A stretch of 25,192 nt of DNA from JAAFHN01 sp031421855 (GCA_031421855.1 JANOPN010000025.1:1-25192), one strand, 5' to 3'; counted from the first letter of the stretch, positions 1-9,188 are shown. Numbers and translations are program-made. Notes: a model not told the origin generated them from the sequence alone.

Positions 1-468
1 CGTTCCCGCGCGGGGCATGTTCAGCGCAAACTGCGGCCGAAGCGAATCAAGCGGCCACTGCGTGTGGGCCACCCTGTCCCCCGCAACCGCCACCTGCCAA
101 ACGCCCGCAGCATCTCGTTGGTAAACCTCGTAGCGATCCACGACAACGGTTGGAAACTCAATCACCCACTCATCGGTCGCGAGCGGCTCAGCTGTCAAGA
201 GTTGAGCTCGCAGCCAAAGCGGTGCGGCCGGCGTGACCGGGTACAAACGCGCCGGGTCGAGCGGTTCAAACTGCTCGAGTCGATCGGCAACTTCAATCAC
301 GCCGACTTCGCTCCCAGCCCCTTGCAATACCGATAGCGAGGCAGCTAACCCCGCGATCCTGGCGCGGCCCATGTCGTTGACCAAGCCTGTGCCCGCACCG
401 AACGCCGATGGGATCGCCGCAATCAAGAATCCTACCGCAAGCAGACATTTGTGCCATGTTTTGAACAT
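1..468 (-). CDS. Partial 7TMR-DISM sensor protein, N-terminal 156 residues
   Basis: Reading leftwards from an ATG at 468 the frame stays open for 156 codons to the window edge, so only the N-terminus is seen. Residues 1 to about 24 form a signal peptide: a basic start, a hydrophobic run (LLAVGFLIAAIP) and a small-residue cleavage area (SAFGAG). Residues about 75-156 resemble the 7TMR-DISM extracellular domain 2, a jelly-roll sensor module: PLWLRAQLL, then a WVIEF strand, then VVVDRYEVYQRDAAGVW and a G-D-x-V segment. In known proteins this domain is followed by seven membrane helices and a histidine kinase or diguanylate cyclase output, which would lie beyond position 1. The ligand and output are unknown. 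The gene lies on the same strand as the oxoprolinase operon but is separated from it by about 100 bp holding a dispersed repeat. The domain call is from memory of the family pattern. Confidence 0.7.
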   Translation of the reverse strand, partial: MFKTWHKCLLAVGFLIAAIPSAFGAGTGLVNDMGRARIAGLAASLSVLQGAGSEVGVIEVADRLEQFEPLDPARLYPVTPAAPLWLRAQLLTAEPLATDEWVIEFPTVVVDRYEVYQRDAAGVWQVAVAGDRVAHTQWPLDSLRPQFALNMPRAGT

Positions 469-520
469 GGTTGCAGTTTACCGGCTGCACCGACTTGCAT
501 GCCGTGACACGCAAAAATAA

Positions 521-570
521 TAGCAATAAACCCAATGAATTCGGAGACCATCGTTCAAAAAGTCATCAAA
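521..570 (+). repeat. Dispersed intergenic repeat, copy A
   Basis: The 30-bp core at 521-550 contains AAACCCAATGAATTCGG followed by AGACCA. It matches the copy at 14501-14530 at 26 of 30 positions and the inverted copy at 22285-22314 at 27 of 30. Copies A and B also share TCATCAAA at the same distance (563-570 and 14543-14550), giving about 39 of 50 matches over 50 bp. It lies between the stop of the oxoprolinase gene and the start of the DISM sensor gene. No coding frame or terminator hairpin explains it. Confidence 0.75.
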
Positions 571-574
571 TCTC

Positions 575-3500
575 CTACCCAGTAGCCCCAAACCCACCCC
601 CACCTGGTGTGTGGATCTCGAATACGTCGCCCACGCTCATGGGCACGCTGCAAATGTGGCTGTAGTCCTCGACGCTGCCATCAGCGCGAATCACGCGGTT
701 GATGCCTGTTGCGCCTGTTCCGCCGCCTTGCGCGCCGAATGCCGCCGTTGTTCGGCCATTGGAGAGCATGCTGGCGGTCATGGGCTCTAGGAATTGCACG
801 CGCCGAACGCCGCCATTGCCGCCCGTCCACTCGCCCACTCCGCCTGAGCCTTCTCGGATTGCGTAACTGAGGAGGCGAACGGGAAATCGGAACTCCAGCA
901 CCTCAGGGTCGGTCAGGCGCGAGTTGGTCATGTGGGTTTGCACGACGCTGGTGCCGTTGAAGCCGCCCACCAGATGGCCGTTCGCGTCAAACTTGCCGCC
1001 TGCGCCGCTGCCGCCCGAGATGGTCTCGTAGTACTGGTGACGCTCATTGCCCCAAGTGAAGTTGTTGACCGTGAGCTGGCTTGAGGCCATGTGACCCAGT
1101 GCACCGATGATGGCGTTGGTGATGCAGGTGGATGTCTCCACATTGCCCGCCACCACGCTGGCAGGTGGATGGGGGTTGAGCATGCTGCCCTCTGGGATGA
1201 TGACGCGAATGGGTTTGAGGCAACCGGCGTTGAGCGGGATGTCGTCGTCAACCAAGGTGCGAAACACGTAGAGCACCGCGGCCATGCAAACCGCAGTGGG
1301 CGCGTTGAAGTTGTTGATCTGTTGGGGCGAAGTGCCTGTGAAGTCGATCTCGGCGCTGCGGTGAGCGCTGTCAACCCGAATGGCGACTTTGATTTGCGCG
1401 CCGTTGTCAAGTGCCAAGGTGAACTCGCCGTCTTTGAGCCGAGTAATGACGCGGCGAACCGACTCTTCGGCGTTGTCTTGCACGTGGCCCATGTAGGCCT
1501 GCACCACGTCAAGGCCAAAATGCGAGACCATTTTGCGCAGCTCTTGCAAGCCTTTTTCATTGGCCGCAATTTGAGCCTTGAGGTCGGCCATGTTCTGCGC
1601 TGGGTTGCGGCTGGGGTAGTCGGTGGTGCCACCGCCCGTGGTCAGCAGCTCAAGCATCTCAGTCTCGCGCAGGCGACCGCCGTCAACGAGCAAGAAGTTG
1701 ACGATTTGCACGCCTTCTTCGTCAACAGTCTTTGAAAACGGCGGCATGCTGCCGGGCGTGATGCCGCCAATGTCGGCATGGTGGCCGCGTGAGCCGACGT
1801 AGAAAACGGGCTTGTCAGCGCCGTCAAGGTAAACCGGCGTGATGACCGTCACATCGGGCAAATGCGTGCCACCGTGGTAGGGGTCGTTAAGGGCGTACAC
1901 ATCGCCGCGTTTCATGTGGGCCGCGTTTTCGCGAACCACGGTTTTGATGCTCTCGCCCATGGAGCCCAAATGCACGGGCATGTGTGGGGCGTTGGCGATC
2001 AAGTTGCCAGTGGCATCGAACAGGGCGCAAGAAAAATCAAGCCGCTCTTTGATGTTGACCGAGTAGGCGGTGTTTTGCAGCTGCAAGCCCATTTGCTCGG
2101 CGATGTTCATGAAGAGGTTATTAAAGACCTCCAAAAGCACCGGGTCAGCTGTGGTGCCGGCTGCAAAAACAATAGCGCGCGACTCAATGCGTTCAATGAC
2201 CAAGTGGTCAAAAGCCGTCAAACTAGCTTCCCAACCGGCTTCAACGACGGTGGTGGCGTTGCGCTCGGCGATGATGGCTGGGCCGGTGATGATGTCGCCG
2301 CAGCGCAGGTCTTCTCGCACCACCAAGGCGGCGTCTTGCCAGCGAGCGACGCCGCTTCGGTCGACGCCGTACATGGGTACGGTGTCGCGCACAGGCAGGC
2401 GATTGGCCGCGTCGCCGATTCGCCTTGCAGGGTGCAGCGCGAGTCGGGGCTCGTCTGGCGCGTCCCCGGCCACGACGGCCTCGACGCTCACGGCCTCAAC
2501 CATCAAGGCCTTGCCGCTCATCAAAAACGCAAACCGCTGGCGATAGGCGGCATCAAAAGCAGCCTGGATGTCGGACACGCTACCAAATGGCACGACGATG
2601 GCGCTGTCGGTGCCTTGGTAGCGCACATGCACGCGCTGGTGCACGATGGGCGCCCCGGCGCTGAGGTCTTGGGCGCGCAAGTCGGCGCTGGCGGCTTGGG
2701 AGAGCTGCGCCAATGTGGACGCAATTTGGGGCAAGGCCGATTCGCTGAGCAGCACCTCTAGCGCTTGCTCGCGCATCAGGTTTTGGTCAGCCAAGCCCAT
2801 GCCATAAGCGCTGAGAACGCCTGCAAGCGGGTGTACAAATACCTTGGTCATGCCCAAGGCATCGGCCACCAAGCAGGCGTGTTGACCGCCTGCGCCGCCG
2901 AAGCACTGCAACGTGTACTGGGTCACGTCGTAGCCGCGCGCGACGCTGATTTTCTTGATGGCGTTGGCCATTTGCTGCACGGCGATGTCGATGAAGCCCT
3001 GTGCCACAGCCTCGGGCGGCTTGCCCGCCTGTGCGGCGATTTTGGCAAACTTGGCCTTGACGGCGTCGCTGTCCAAACTGGCATCCGCGTTAGGCCCAAA
3101 AACCTTTGGGAAATAGCGCGGCTGAATTTTGCCAACCAACACATTGGCGTCGGTCACGGCCAACGGGCCGCCGCGCCGGTAGCTGGCCGGGCCCGGGTTG
3201 GCACCGGCGCTTTGTGGGCCGACGCGAAAACGCGCGCCGTCAAATGCCAGCAAGCTGCCGCCACCCGCAGCCACGGTGTGGATGCTCATCATGGGTGCTC
3301 GCATGCGCACGCCGGCGACTTGCGTCTCAAATTCGCGTTCAAACTCGCCTGCAAAATGGCTGACATCGGTGCTGGTGCCGCCCATATCGAAGCCAATGAT
3401 CTTGCCTTGACCGCCAATGAGCGCGGTGCGCGCCATGCCCACAATGCCACCGGCTGGGCCGCTCAAAATCGCGTCTTTGCCTTGAAAGGCATGGGCGTCG

Positions 3501-4285
3501 GTCAAGCCGCCGCTGGACTGCATGAAAAACAGCTTCACCCCGGGCATCTCAGAGGCGACTTGGTCGACGTAGCGGCGCAAGATGGGCGACAAATAGGCGT
3601 CGACAACGGTTGTGTCGCCTCGCCCAACGAGTTTCATCATCGGGCTGACCTTGTGGCTGACGCTGACCTGTGTGAAGCCCGCCTCCCGCGCGAGCCGCTC
3701 AGCGGCCAGCTCATGCGCGCCAAATCGCCACCCATGCATGAACACCACCGCAGCCGAGTTAAACCCAGCCTCACGGGCTTGCGCCAACTCAAGTGTCAGC
3801 GCGGTCTCGTCAAGTGCTTGCAATACCTCGCCTTGCGCTGACAGCCGCTCTTGAGCCTCGATGACTCGGGCGTAGAGCAACTCGGGTAAGACGATGTGGC
3901 GGTCAAATAAACGCGGCCGGTTTTGATAGGCGATGCGCAGCGCATCGCGAAAACCGCGAGTCGTGATCAAAAGCGTCGGCTCGCCTTTTCGTTCGAGCAA
4001 GGCGTTGGTGGCAACCGTGGTGCCCATCTTCACGCACGCCACCTGTTGCGGCGTGATGGCTTCACCGCTTTTGAGTCCCAAGAGCTGTCGAATGCCCGCT
4101 ACCGCAGCGTCTCGGTATTGCTCAGGGTTCTCACTGAGCAGCTTGTGGGTGCTGATGCTGCCGTCGGGCCTCTTGGCGACGATGTCGGTGAACGTGCCGC
4201 CTCGGTCAATCCAAAACTGCCAGCGGGTGTCGGTTGACTCGGCGGAAATTGCGGGCGGTATGCGTGCTTGGGTGTGTGCGGACAT
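575..4285 (-). CDS. 5-oxoprolinase, fused HyuA-HyuB (ATP-hydrolysing)
   Basis: This 1236-residue protein joins the two halves of the hydantoinase/oxoprolinase family. Residues 1 to about 700 are the HyuA-like ATPase, with phosphate-binding loops DRGGTFTD (27-34) and GFDMGGTSTD (298-307) and a GGAGGQHA block (463-470). Residues about 713-1236 are the HyuB-like half, starting ADPVLLEVFNN and containing KERLDFSCALFD and NAPHMPVHLG, and ending in the glycine-rich HTPGGGGFGATG. A single fused chain of about 1200-1290 residues is the usual form of eukaryotic-type 5-oxoprolinase, which cleaves 5-oxo-L-proline to glutamate using ATP in the cytosol. It is the last gene of the operon, 49 bp after a TRAP receptor. 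The D-glutamate cyclase family gene in the same operon supports a 5-oxoproline role. Hydantoinases, caprolactamase and acetone or acetophenone carboxylases share the fold, so the exact substrate is an inference. Confidence 0.85.
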   Translation of the reverse strand: MSAHTQARIPPAISAESTDTRWQFWIDRGGTFTDIVAKRPDGSISTHKLLSENPEQYRDAAVAGIRQLLGLKSGEAITPQQVACVKMGTTVATNALLERKGEPTLLITTRGFRDALRIAYQNRPRLFDRHIVLPELLYARVIEAQERLSAQGEVLQALDETALTLELAQAREAGFNSAAVVFMHGWRFGAHELAAERLAREAGFTQVSVSHKVSPMMKLVGRGDTTVVDAYLSPILRRYVDQVASEMPGVKLFFMQSSGGLTDAHAFQGKDAILSGPAGGIVGMARTALIGGQGKIIGFDMGGTSTDVSHFAGEFEREFETQVAGVRMRAPMMSIHTVAAGGGSLLAFDGARFRVGPQSAGANPGPASYRRGGPLAVTDANVLVGKIQPRYFPKVFGPNADASLDSDAVKAKFAKIAAQAGKPPEAVAQGFIDIAVQQMANAIKKISVARGYDVTQYTLQCFGGAGGQHACLVADALGMTKVFVHPLAGVLSAYGMGLADQNLMREQALEVLLSESALPQIASTLAQLSQAASADLRAQDLSAGAPIVHQRVHVRYQGTDSAIVVPFGSVSDIQAAFDAAYRQRFAFLMSGKALMVEAVSVEAVVAGDAPDEPRLALHPARRIGDAANRLPVRDTVPMYGVDRSGVARWQDAALVVREDLRCGDIITGPAIIAERNATTVVEAGWEASLTAFDHLVIERIESRAIVFAAGTTADPVLLEVFNNLFMNIAEQMGLQLQNTAYSVNIKERLDFSCALFDATGNLIANAPHMPVHLGSMGESIKTVVRENAAHMKRGDVYALNDPYHGGTHLPDVTVITPVYLDGADKPVFYVGSRGHHADIGGITPGSMPPFSKTVDEEGVQIVNFLLVDGGRLRETEMLELLTTGGGTTDYPSRNPAQNMADLKAQIAANEKGLQELRKMVSHFGLDVVQAYMGHVQDNAEESVRRVITRLKDGEFTLALDNGAQIKVAIRVDSAHRSAEIDFTGTSPQQINNFNAPTAVCMAAVLYVFRTLVDDDIPLNAGCLKPIRVIIPEGSMLNPHPPASVVAGNVETSTCITNAIIGALGHMASSQLTVNNFTWGNERHQYYETISGGSGAGGKFDANGHLVGGFNGTSVVQTHMTNSRLTDPEVLEFRFPVRLLSYAIREGSGGVGEWTGGNGGVRRVQFLEPMTASMLSNGRTTAAFGAQGGGTGATGINRVIRADGSVEDYSHICSVPMSVGDVFEIHTPGGGGFGATG

Positions 4286-4334
4286 GGTTGTCAGAGGTTA
4301 AATTTTGGGCGAGATGCGCAGTGAATGATGGAAT

Positions 4335-5378
4335 TTAGCGAAAACCGTATAACGGAATGAACACATCGTTGGCGGCATGGCCAACCGAAGTGACCCATTC
4401 GCGTGAAAACGTCTCGCCCATCCGCCTGAGGTCGCGCCCCAGCTCGAAGGGCAAGCCTTCAACCTTCATGCCATTGAGTCTGAGGATGTCGGTGGCGCGG
4501 TTTGCCGCGACCTGGCTCATGGCTTGACCACGCGCCTGGGCGCGAACGGCCGCATCAGCGACGACTTGTTGGGCGTGACTTGGCAATTGAGCAAATGCTT
4601 TTGAGTTGACAAAGACGATGTTTTTTGGGAACCATGCGTTGAGTTCGTAGTAGTGCGTCAAACCCGTCCAAACTTTGTTTTCGGCTCCAGTTACTGCTGA
4701 GGTGATCATCGCATCGAGTCTCCCCTCTGCCAAGGCCTGACCGACCTGCGGCATGGGCACATCGACGGGGCTTGCACCGAGCAACTGCGCAATTCGCACC
4801 GTTGTCGGGTTGTACGTGCGCATGTTGAGATTTTTAAGGTCTTGGGTGGTGGTGATTGGCTTATTTGTGTAGAGGCCTTGCGGTGGCCAAGGCACAGCAA
4901 AAAGGGGCTTGAGGCCCCGGGCGGCGAACGCCTGGTCGATGCCCGGCCGCTGCAGCGTCCACATTTGCTGGGCAGCCGCATAGGATGCCACCACAAACGG
5001 CACGCTGTCGGCGCCAGTCAGTGGCATCTCTTTACCCATGCCCGTCATGATCGCCTCTCCCGCTTCGATTTTTCCGGCCGCCACTGCAGCCGTGATGTCA
5101 GCCAGCTTGATCAGGCTGTTGTTTGAATGGATCTCGATCTTGACTCGCCCCCCGGTGCCCGATTCGATTTCGCTTGCGAACTCGCGTAAGTTCTGGGTGT
5201 GAAACGACTCATCTCTGTATCCGGTTGCTAGCCGCCACAAGGTAGTGCCCACGCTTGGGCTTGTCTTTGCCAACGGCGCAGACGCGGGCGTTTGCGTTTG
5301 TTTTTGTGTTTGGGCGTTCGCTGGGCAAGGCTGCGCCAGCATGGCAGCGGTAGCAGCCACGAGACAGAAATTCTTCAT
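4335..5378 (-). CDS. dctP: TRAP transporter substrate-binding protein (receptor 1)
   Basis: A 347-residue periplasmic receptor of the DctP family. Residues 1-22 are a signal peptide ending PANA. They are followed by a Q/T/P/S-rich stretch of about 22 residues (to about 44) that the two paralogues in this window lack; it is probably a flexible linker. The mature part carries the family pattern, including VPWPPQGLY (162-170) and the ligand-carboxylate arginine region NMRTYNP (Arg187). DctP receptors bind an organic acid through that arginine and hand it to the QM membrane subunits. An AAGGA Shine-Dalgarno lies 9 nt before the ATG. It sits 54 bp downstream of dctM and 49 bp upstream of the oxoprolinase gene. 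The ligand cannot be read from sequence; context suggests a 5-oxoproline or glutamate related acid. Confidence 0.88.
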   Translation of the reverse strand: MKNFCLVAATAAMLAQPCPANAQTQKQTQTPASAPLAKTSPSVGTTLWRLATGYRDESFHTQNLREFASEIESGTGGRVKIEIHSNNSLIKLADITAAVAAGKIEAGEAIMTGMGKEMPLTGADSVPFVVASYAAAQQMWTLQRPGIDQAFAARGLKPLFAVPWPPQGLYTNKPITTTQDLKNLNMRTYNPTTVRIAQLLGASPVDVPMPQVGQALAEGRLDAMITSAVTGAENKVWTGLTHYYELNAWFPKNIVFVNSKAFAQLPSHAQQVVADAAVRAQARGQAMSQVAANRATDILRLNGMKVEGLPFELGRDLRRMGETFSREWVTSVGHAANDVFIPLYGFR

Positions 5379-5432
5379 TGGGTAAGTCCTTGATTTGCGA
5401 CGAAGCTGTCGCGAGCAATCGCTGAGACCGAA

Positions 5433-6743
5433 CTACTTGGCTGGGCCCATCAACCAGTCTGGGACGACCGTCACGATTTGCGGAAAGATCGTGATCAAAA
5501 CGATGCAAACGACCAAGCACAGGAAGAAGGGAATCGCAGCTTTGGCGATCAAGTTGCTGTCCTTGCCAGTCATGTTTTGCAGCACAAACAGATTGAACCC
5601 CACGGGCGGTGTCACCTCTGCGATCTCGACCAACAAAATCACGAAAATGCCAAACCAGATGAGGTCGAACCCTGCTTTTTGCACCATTGGCATCACCACC
5701 GCAGCGGTCAACACAATCATGCTGATGCCGTCAAGCGCGGTACCCAGCACCAAGTACACGACCACCAAACAAGCGATCAGCGCGTAGGGAGACAATTGCA
5801 TCGCGTTGACCCACTCTGCTAGTTCGCGCGGTATGCCAGTGAAGGCCATGGTTTTTGTCAAAAATGCGGCACCAGCCAAAATGAACATGATCATGCAACT
5901 GGTGCGGGCTGATCCAAACAAGCTGTCTTTGAAGTTCTGCCAAGTCAGCGATCGACTCCACAGGGCGAGCGCCAAAGCGCCCACCACACCATAAGCCGCG
6001 CACTCGGTGGCCGTGGCCCATCCCGCCACGAGAGCCCAGCAAATGAACACAATCAGCAAGCCGCAAGGAATCAGGTTCTTTGACAACCGCAGCTTGGCAC
6101 CCAAGCTCATATCTGGCTCAGGCGGAGGCATTTTTTCCTTGTTTCGGATCGACCACCACGCGATGTAGCCTGAGAACAAGCACATGAGCAAAATGCCAGG
6201 CAAGAAGCCAGCGAGAAAAATGCGAATGATCGACGCATCGGCCGCGACCGCATAAACCACCATGGTGATGGACGGCGGAATCAAAATACCCAGAGTTCCC
6301 GCCGTGGCCAACGAGCCAATGGCGATGTTTTCGTCATAGCCGCGTTTCTTCAGCTCCGGCAGCGACACCTTGGCGATGGTGGCGCAGGTGGCAGCGGATG
6401 AGCCAGACACCGAGCCAAAAATGCCGCAACCCAACACGGTCGTGTGAAACAAGCGCCCTGGCACGCGGTTAAGCCAGGGTGCCAGACCTGTGAACATCTC
6501 CTCACTGAGCTTGGTTCGAAACAAAATCTCGCCCATCCAGATGAACATGGGCAGTGCTGCCAACTCCCAGCTGGCGTTGCTCTCCCAAAACGCGGAGAAC
6601 AAATTCAGACCGGGCGGGCTGTTGGTGAAAAACGCTTGTCCGACCCAACCGCAGATGGCAAGCGTCATCGCGATCCACACGCCGCCCGAGAGCATGAGCA
6701 GCATGAGCACCAGCAAAAATGCGCCAATTGATAAAACGTCCAT
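5433..6743 (-). CDS. dctM: TRAP transporter large permease subunit (DctM)
   Basis: A 436-residue very hydrophobic protein of the usual DctM length, expected to have about twelve membrane helices. It starts MDVLSIGAFLLVLMLLMLSG and has the family-typical motifs FGSVSGSSAATCATIAKV (one of the two conserved ion-site hairpin regions), GTLGILIPPSI, and a C-terminal EVTPPVGFN motif. It forms the sodium-driven channel half of the transporter together with DctQ. It lies 17 bp after dctQ on the same strand, which fits co-translation, and is followed by the second receptor gene. It is the only large TRAP subunit in the window although three receptors are present. Confidence 0.95.
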   Translation of the reverse strand: MDVLSIGAFLLVLMLLMLSGGVWIAMTLAICGWVGQAFFTNSPPGLNLFSAFWESNASWELAALPMFIWMGEILFRTKLSEEMFTGLAPWLNRVPGRLFHTTVLGCGIFGSVSGSSAATCATIAKVSLPELKKRGYDENIAIGSLATAGTLGILIPPSITMVVYAVAADASIIRIFLAGFLPGILLMCLFSGYIAWWSIRNKEKMPPPEPDMSLGAKLRLSKNLIPCGLLIVFICWALVAGWATATECAAYGVVGALALALWSRSLTWQNFKDSLFGSARTSCMIMFILAGAAFLTKTMAFTGIPRELAEWVNAMQLSPYALIACLVVVYLVLGTALDGISMIVLTAAVVMPMVQKAGFDLIWFGIFVILLVEIAEVTPPVGFNLFVLQNMTGKDSNLIAKAAIPFFLCLVVCIVLITIFPQIVTVVPDWLMGPAK

Positions 6744-6760
6744 TTCGGTGTTTCCTTGGT

Positions 6761-7324
6761 TCAGACATCGGATGAAAAGTCGCCTTTGGCGTGACGCTCT
6801 TGCGTCAGCCGCTCAAAGGTGGGAATGCCCCCGCGCAAAACGATGATCAGTTCGTCAAACACGGCAACCATCAACAGCACAGCCCCGACTGCAAAGCTGG
6901 TTTGGGGAATCCAGATGGGCACGGCCCACAGGCCTTGTGCCATTTCGTTGAACTGCCAGCTCTGGAACGTGAAGCGACATGCCCACCACGCTAAGTAGCT
7001 GACTGCCACGCAAGCGATAGACAAGCTGCTGATCTCCATGACTCGCCGGGTTCGGGGCGACACCTTCTCAAGCACAAGCGTCACGCGAACAAAGTCGCCA
7101 TGCTTGAAGGCGTGTGCCATTGTCAAAAATGCAGCTGCTGCGCACAACCAAGACACCACGTCATTGATGGCACCCGTCGCAAACCCGAGCTGACGCCCAA
7201 AGGTTTGCGCCATCATCAGTACACAAATCAAGGCGATGCTAATGGCACCCAGAGCGCCCGCTGCATCGTATGAAAAATCCAAGATTCGGCGAAGCGCAGT
7301 GGGTGGTGGTGCGATTGAAGACAT
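6761..7324 (-). CDS. dctQ: TRAP transporter small permease subunit (DctQ)
   Basis: A 187-residue protein with four predicted membrane helices, starting around AAGALGAISIALICVLMMAQTFGRQ. It also has the family-typical N-D-V-V-S-W-L segment, followed by AHAFKHGDFVRVTLVLEK, which matches the conserved 'H..FvRv' region of DctQ proteins. DctQ packs against DctM in the inner membrane and is needed for receptor docking. It lies 48 bp after a receptor gene and 17 bp before dctM, the classical P-Q-M order. The small-subunit family is poorly conserved, but the location and topology make the call secure. Confidence 0.92.
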   Translation of the reverse strand: MSSIAPPPTALRRILDFSYDAAGALGAISIALICVLMMAQTFGRQLGFATGAINDVVSWLCAAAAFLTMAHAFKHGDFVRVTLVLEKVSPRTRRVMEISSLSIACVAVSYLAWWACRFTFQSWQFNEMAQGLWAVPIWIPQTSFAVGAVLLMVAVFDELIIVLRGGIPTFERLTQERHAKGDFSSDV

Positions 7325-7372
7325 GGGGCCTGCTTTTTCAAAACGATGAAACGATTTTTGGTGGATGTCAGT

Positions 7373-8347
7373 TTACTTAACGTTGTAGGCAGCAATCACC
7401 GCTTGGCCCTCGTCGCCGGCGAGCTTCAACCAGTCTTGGGTCATGGCCTTACCGATTGTTGCTAGCTCGCGCTTGAGCACTTCGCTGGTGGTGTCAATCT
7501 TCATGCCTTTTGCAGCGAGAACCTTCAGGTACTCGTCGTCTTTTTGTTCGCTGGTTTTCCAGCCGCGCGCCTGCGCGGTTTGGGCTTGTTGCATCAATGC
7601 GTCTTGGCTTGGCTTGTCGAGCGAATCAAACATTTTTTGGTTGACCACAACCGCATTGCGCGGCAACCATGCGTTGACATCGTAGAAGTACTTCACGTTT
7701 TCATACAGTTTGCTGTCGACTCCGCTGGCACTCGAGGTCAGGAAATTGTCAACGCCGCCAGTGGCCAGCGCGGCGGGCAGCTCCGCAAGCTGTATCGTCA
7801 CGGGCTGCGCACCGGCTGCTACCGCTATTTGCGAAGTGGCCGGGTTGTAAGCCCGCATTTTGGTGCCCTTGAGATCCTTCAGTCCGGTCACTGGCTTGGC
7901 GGAGTACAGACCCTGTGGCGGCCACGGTACGGTGTAGAGCAGCTTCATCCCCTGACTGGCCAAGGCCTTGACCAGCAATGGGCGCGAGGCCACGTCGAGT
8001 CGCTTGGAGTCTGCGTAACTGGTGGCTAAAAACGGAATTGAATCAACACCGTAAACAGGGCCATCATTCGATGCGCCCGACAAAATGAACTCACCAATGG
8101 GAACCTGCGCAGACTGAATGGCGCGCTTGATTTCGTTGGCTTTGAACAGTGATGCACCTGCGTGGACGGTGATTTTGACTTTTCCGGCGGTCGCTTTGTC
8201 GACGTCAGCAGCGAACTGCTGCAGGTTCTGGACTTGAAACGTATTGACGCCGTAGCCAGATGGGAGATCCCATTTCGTCTGGGCAAAGCCTGCGGTGCAC
8301 ATCAAAGCAGTGACTGCGGACAGTGTTGCGTGGAGGGTTTTTTTCAT
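7373..8347 (-). CDS. dctP: TRAP transporter substrate-binding protein (receptor 2)
   Basis: A 324-residue DctP-family periplasmic receptor. The signal peptide (residues 1-22) ends TAGFA before QTKWDL. It carries NLQQFAADVDKATAGKVKIT, VPWPPQGLY (139-147) and the arginine motif KMRAYNP (Arg165) that normally grips the ligand carboxylate. It is closely related to receptor 3 across the LysR gene: both share KWDL at the mature N-terminus, DVDKATAGK-KITVH and GASLFKA. A strong AAGGAG Shine-Dalgarno lies 9 nt upstream of the ATG. It is the receptor directly preceding dctQ and dctM, so it is the most likely native partner of that membrane pair. The gene starts 13 bp after the end of the D-glutamate cyclase family gene. 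Confidence 0.93.
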   Translation of the reverse strand: MKKTLHATLSAVTALMCTAGFAQTKWDLPSGYGVNTFQVQNLQQFAADVDKATAGKVKITVHAGASLFKANEIKRAIQSAQVPIGEFILSGASNDGPVYGVDSIPFLATSYADSKRLDVASRPLLVKALASQGMKLLYTVPWPPQGLYSAKPVTGLKDLKGTKMRAYNPATSQIAVAAGAQPVTIQLAELPAALATGGVDNFLTSSASGVDSKLYENVKYFYDVNAWLPRNAVVVNQKMFDSLDKPSQDALMQQAQTAQARGWKTSEQKDDEYLKVLAAKGMKIDTTSEVLKRELATIGKAMTQDWLKLAGDEGQAVIAAYNVK

Positions 8348-8360
8348 GGGACAAGGCTCC

Positions 8361-9188
8361 TTAAAAACTAGCCAGTTGGTGGTTGAGTAAATCGGTGATG
8401 AGCATCGCCCCCGGTGCGTGGGTGATGCAAACGGCGGGGCGGGCTTGAGCCAGTGCTGCCTGCGGTGTCACGCCGCAGGCCCAAAAGACGGGTAGCTCGT
8501 CGGCCAAGATCTCGACCGCGTCGCCATAGTCGGGGGTCGCGAGGTCGTGGATGCCGATCGCGTCGGGGTATCCAATGTGCACGGGTGCGCCGTGCACATT
8601 GGGGAAACGCGAGGTGATCTGTATCGCCCGAATCGCGTCTGATGGTTTCATTGGACGCATGGAGACAACCATGGGGCCGTTGAACGATCCGGCAGGAGTC
8701 GTGGAGATATTGGTTCGGTACATCGCGACGTTCTTGCCCCGTGCGATGTGCCGTAGCGGCAAACCAGCACCGATCAACGCCTCTTCAAACGAAAAAGAGC
8801 ATCCCAAAACGAATGTGACCCAGTCGTTGCGCCAGATCGCTTTGATGTCATTGGGCGACTCAACGACTTCGCCGTTATGCCATACGCGGTATTGGGGAAC
8901 GTCGAAGCGGATGTCGATGTCTGTCCCCAAGCTGGGCAGGCTGGGGTCGCCGGGGTTTCCAACCGCCAGCAGTGGGCACGGCTTTGGATTGCGCTGGCAG
9001 TACAACAAAAAGTCAGCCGCCAAATCCTTTGGCAAGATGACGATGTTGCCCTGAACATAGCCGTCGGCCAGGCCGCTCGTGTGGTTAGTCCAGTCGCCAG
9101 CGCGGATCTTTGCTCGGGCCTGTGTAGCAGGTGTCGCTACTGGCGCGAGCAACAGCGGGTTCGTTGTATCGGATCGGTCAACTGACAT
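8361..9188 (-). CDS. D-glutamate cyclase family protein (DUF1445, YcsI-like)
   Basis: A 275-residue protein with the full pattern of the D-glutamate cyclase/DUF1445 family: GLADGYVQGNIVILP (39-53), NPKPCPLL (67-74), DIDIRFDVPQYRV (90-102), LGCSFSFEEAL (128-138), GPMVVSMRP (171-179), HGAPVHIG (199-206), PVFWACGVTPQ (233-243) and ITHAPGAMLITD (255-266). Family members were long annotated as putative hydro-lyases; the mammalian member converts D-glutamate to 5-oxo-D-proline. In Bacillus subtilis the relative ycsI lies beside genes for the PxpABC 5-oxoprolinase, and here the gene shares an operon with a fused 5-oxoprolinase. The ATG at 9188 was preferred over an upstream TTG at 9227, because family members begin close to the ARAKIRAG segment. 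It is the first gene of the operon. Catalytic direction and stereochemistry are inferred. Confidence 0.85.
   Translation of the reverse strand: MSVDRSDTTNPLLLAPVATPATQARAKIRAGDWTNHTSGLADGYVQGNIVILPKDLAADFLLYCQRNPKPCPLLAVGNPGDPSLPSLGTDIDIRFDVPQYRVWHNGEVVESPNDIKAIWRNDWVTFVLGCSFSFEEALIGAGLPLRHIARGKNVAMYRTNISTTPAGSFNGPMVVSMRPMKPSDAIRAIQITSRFPNVHGAPVHIGYPDAIGIHDLATPDYGDAVEILADELPVFWACGVTPQAALAQARPAVCITHAPGAMLITDLLNHQLASF

Noticed and set aside
2765..3841. Long open frame (358 codons) on the plus strand opposite the oxoprolinase gene
   Set aside because: It is a mirror frame of a GC-rich gene, has no recognisable domain and is fully covered by the conserved oxoprolinase coding sequence. The same holds for 1862-2761.
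5376..5383. CATTGGGT at the start of TRAP receptor 1 as a fourth copy of the dispersed repeat
   Set aside because: Only about ten bases match and the flanks do not align with the other three copies; it is explained by the start codon context.
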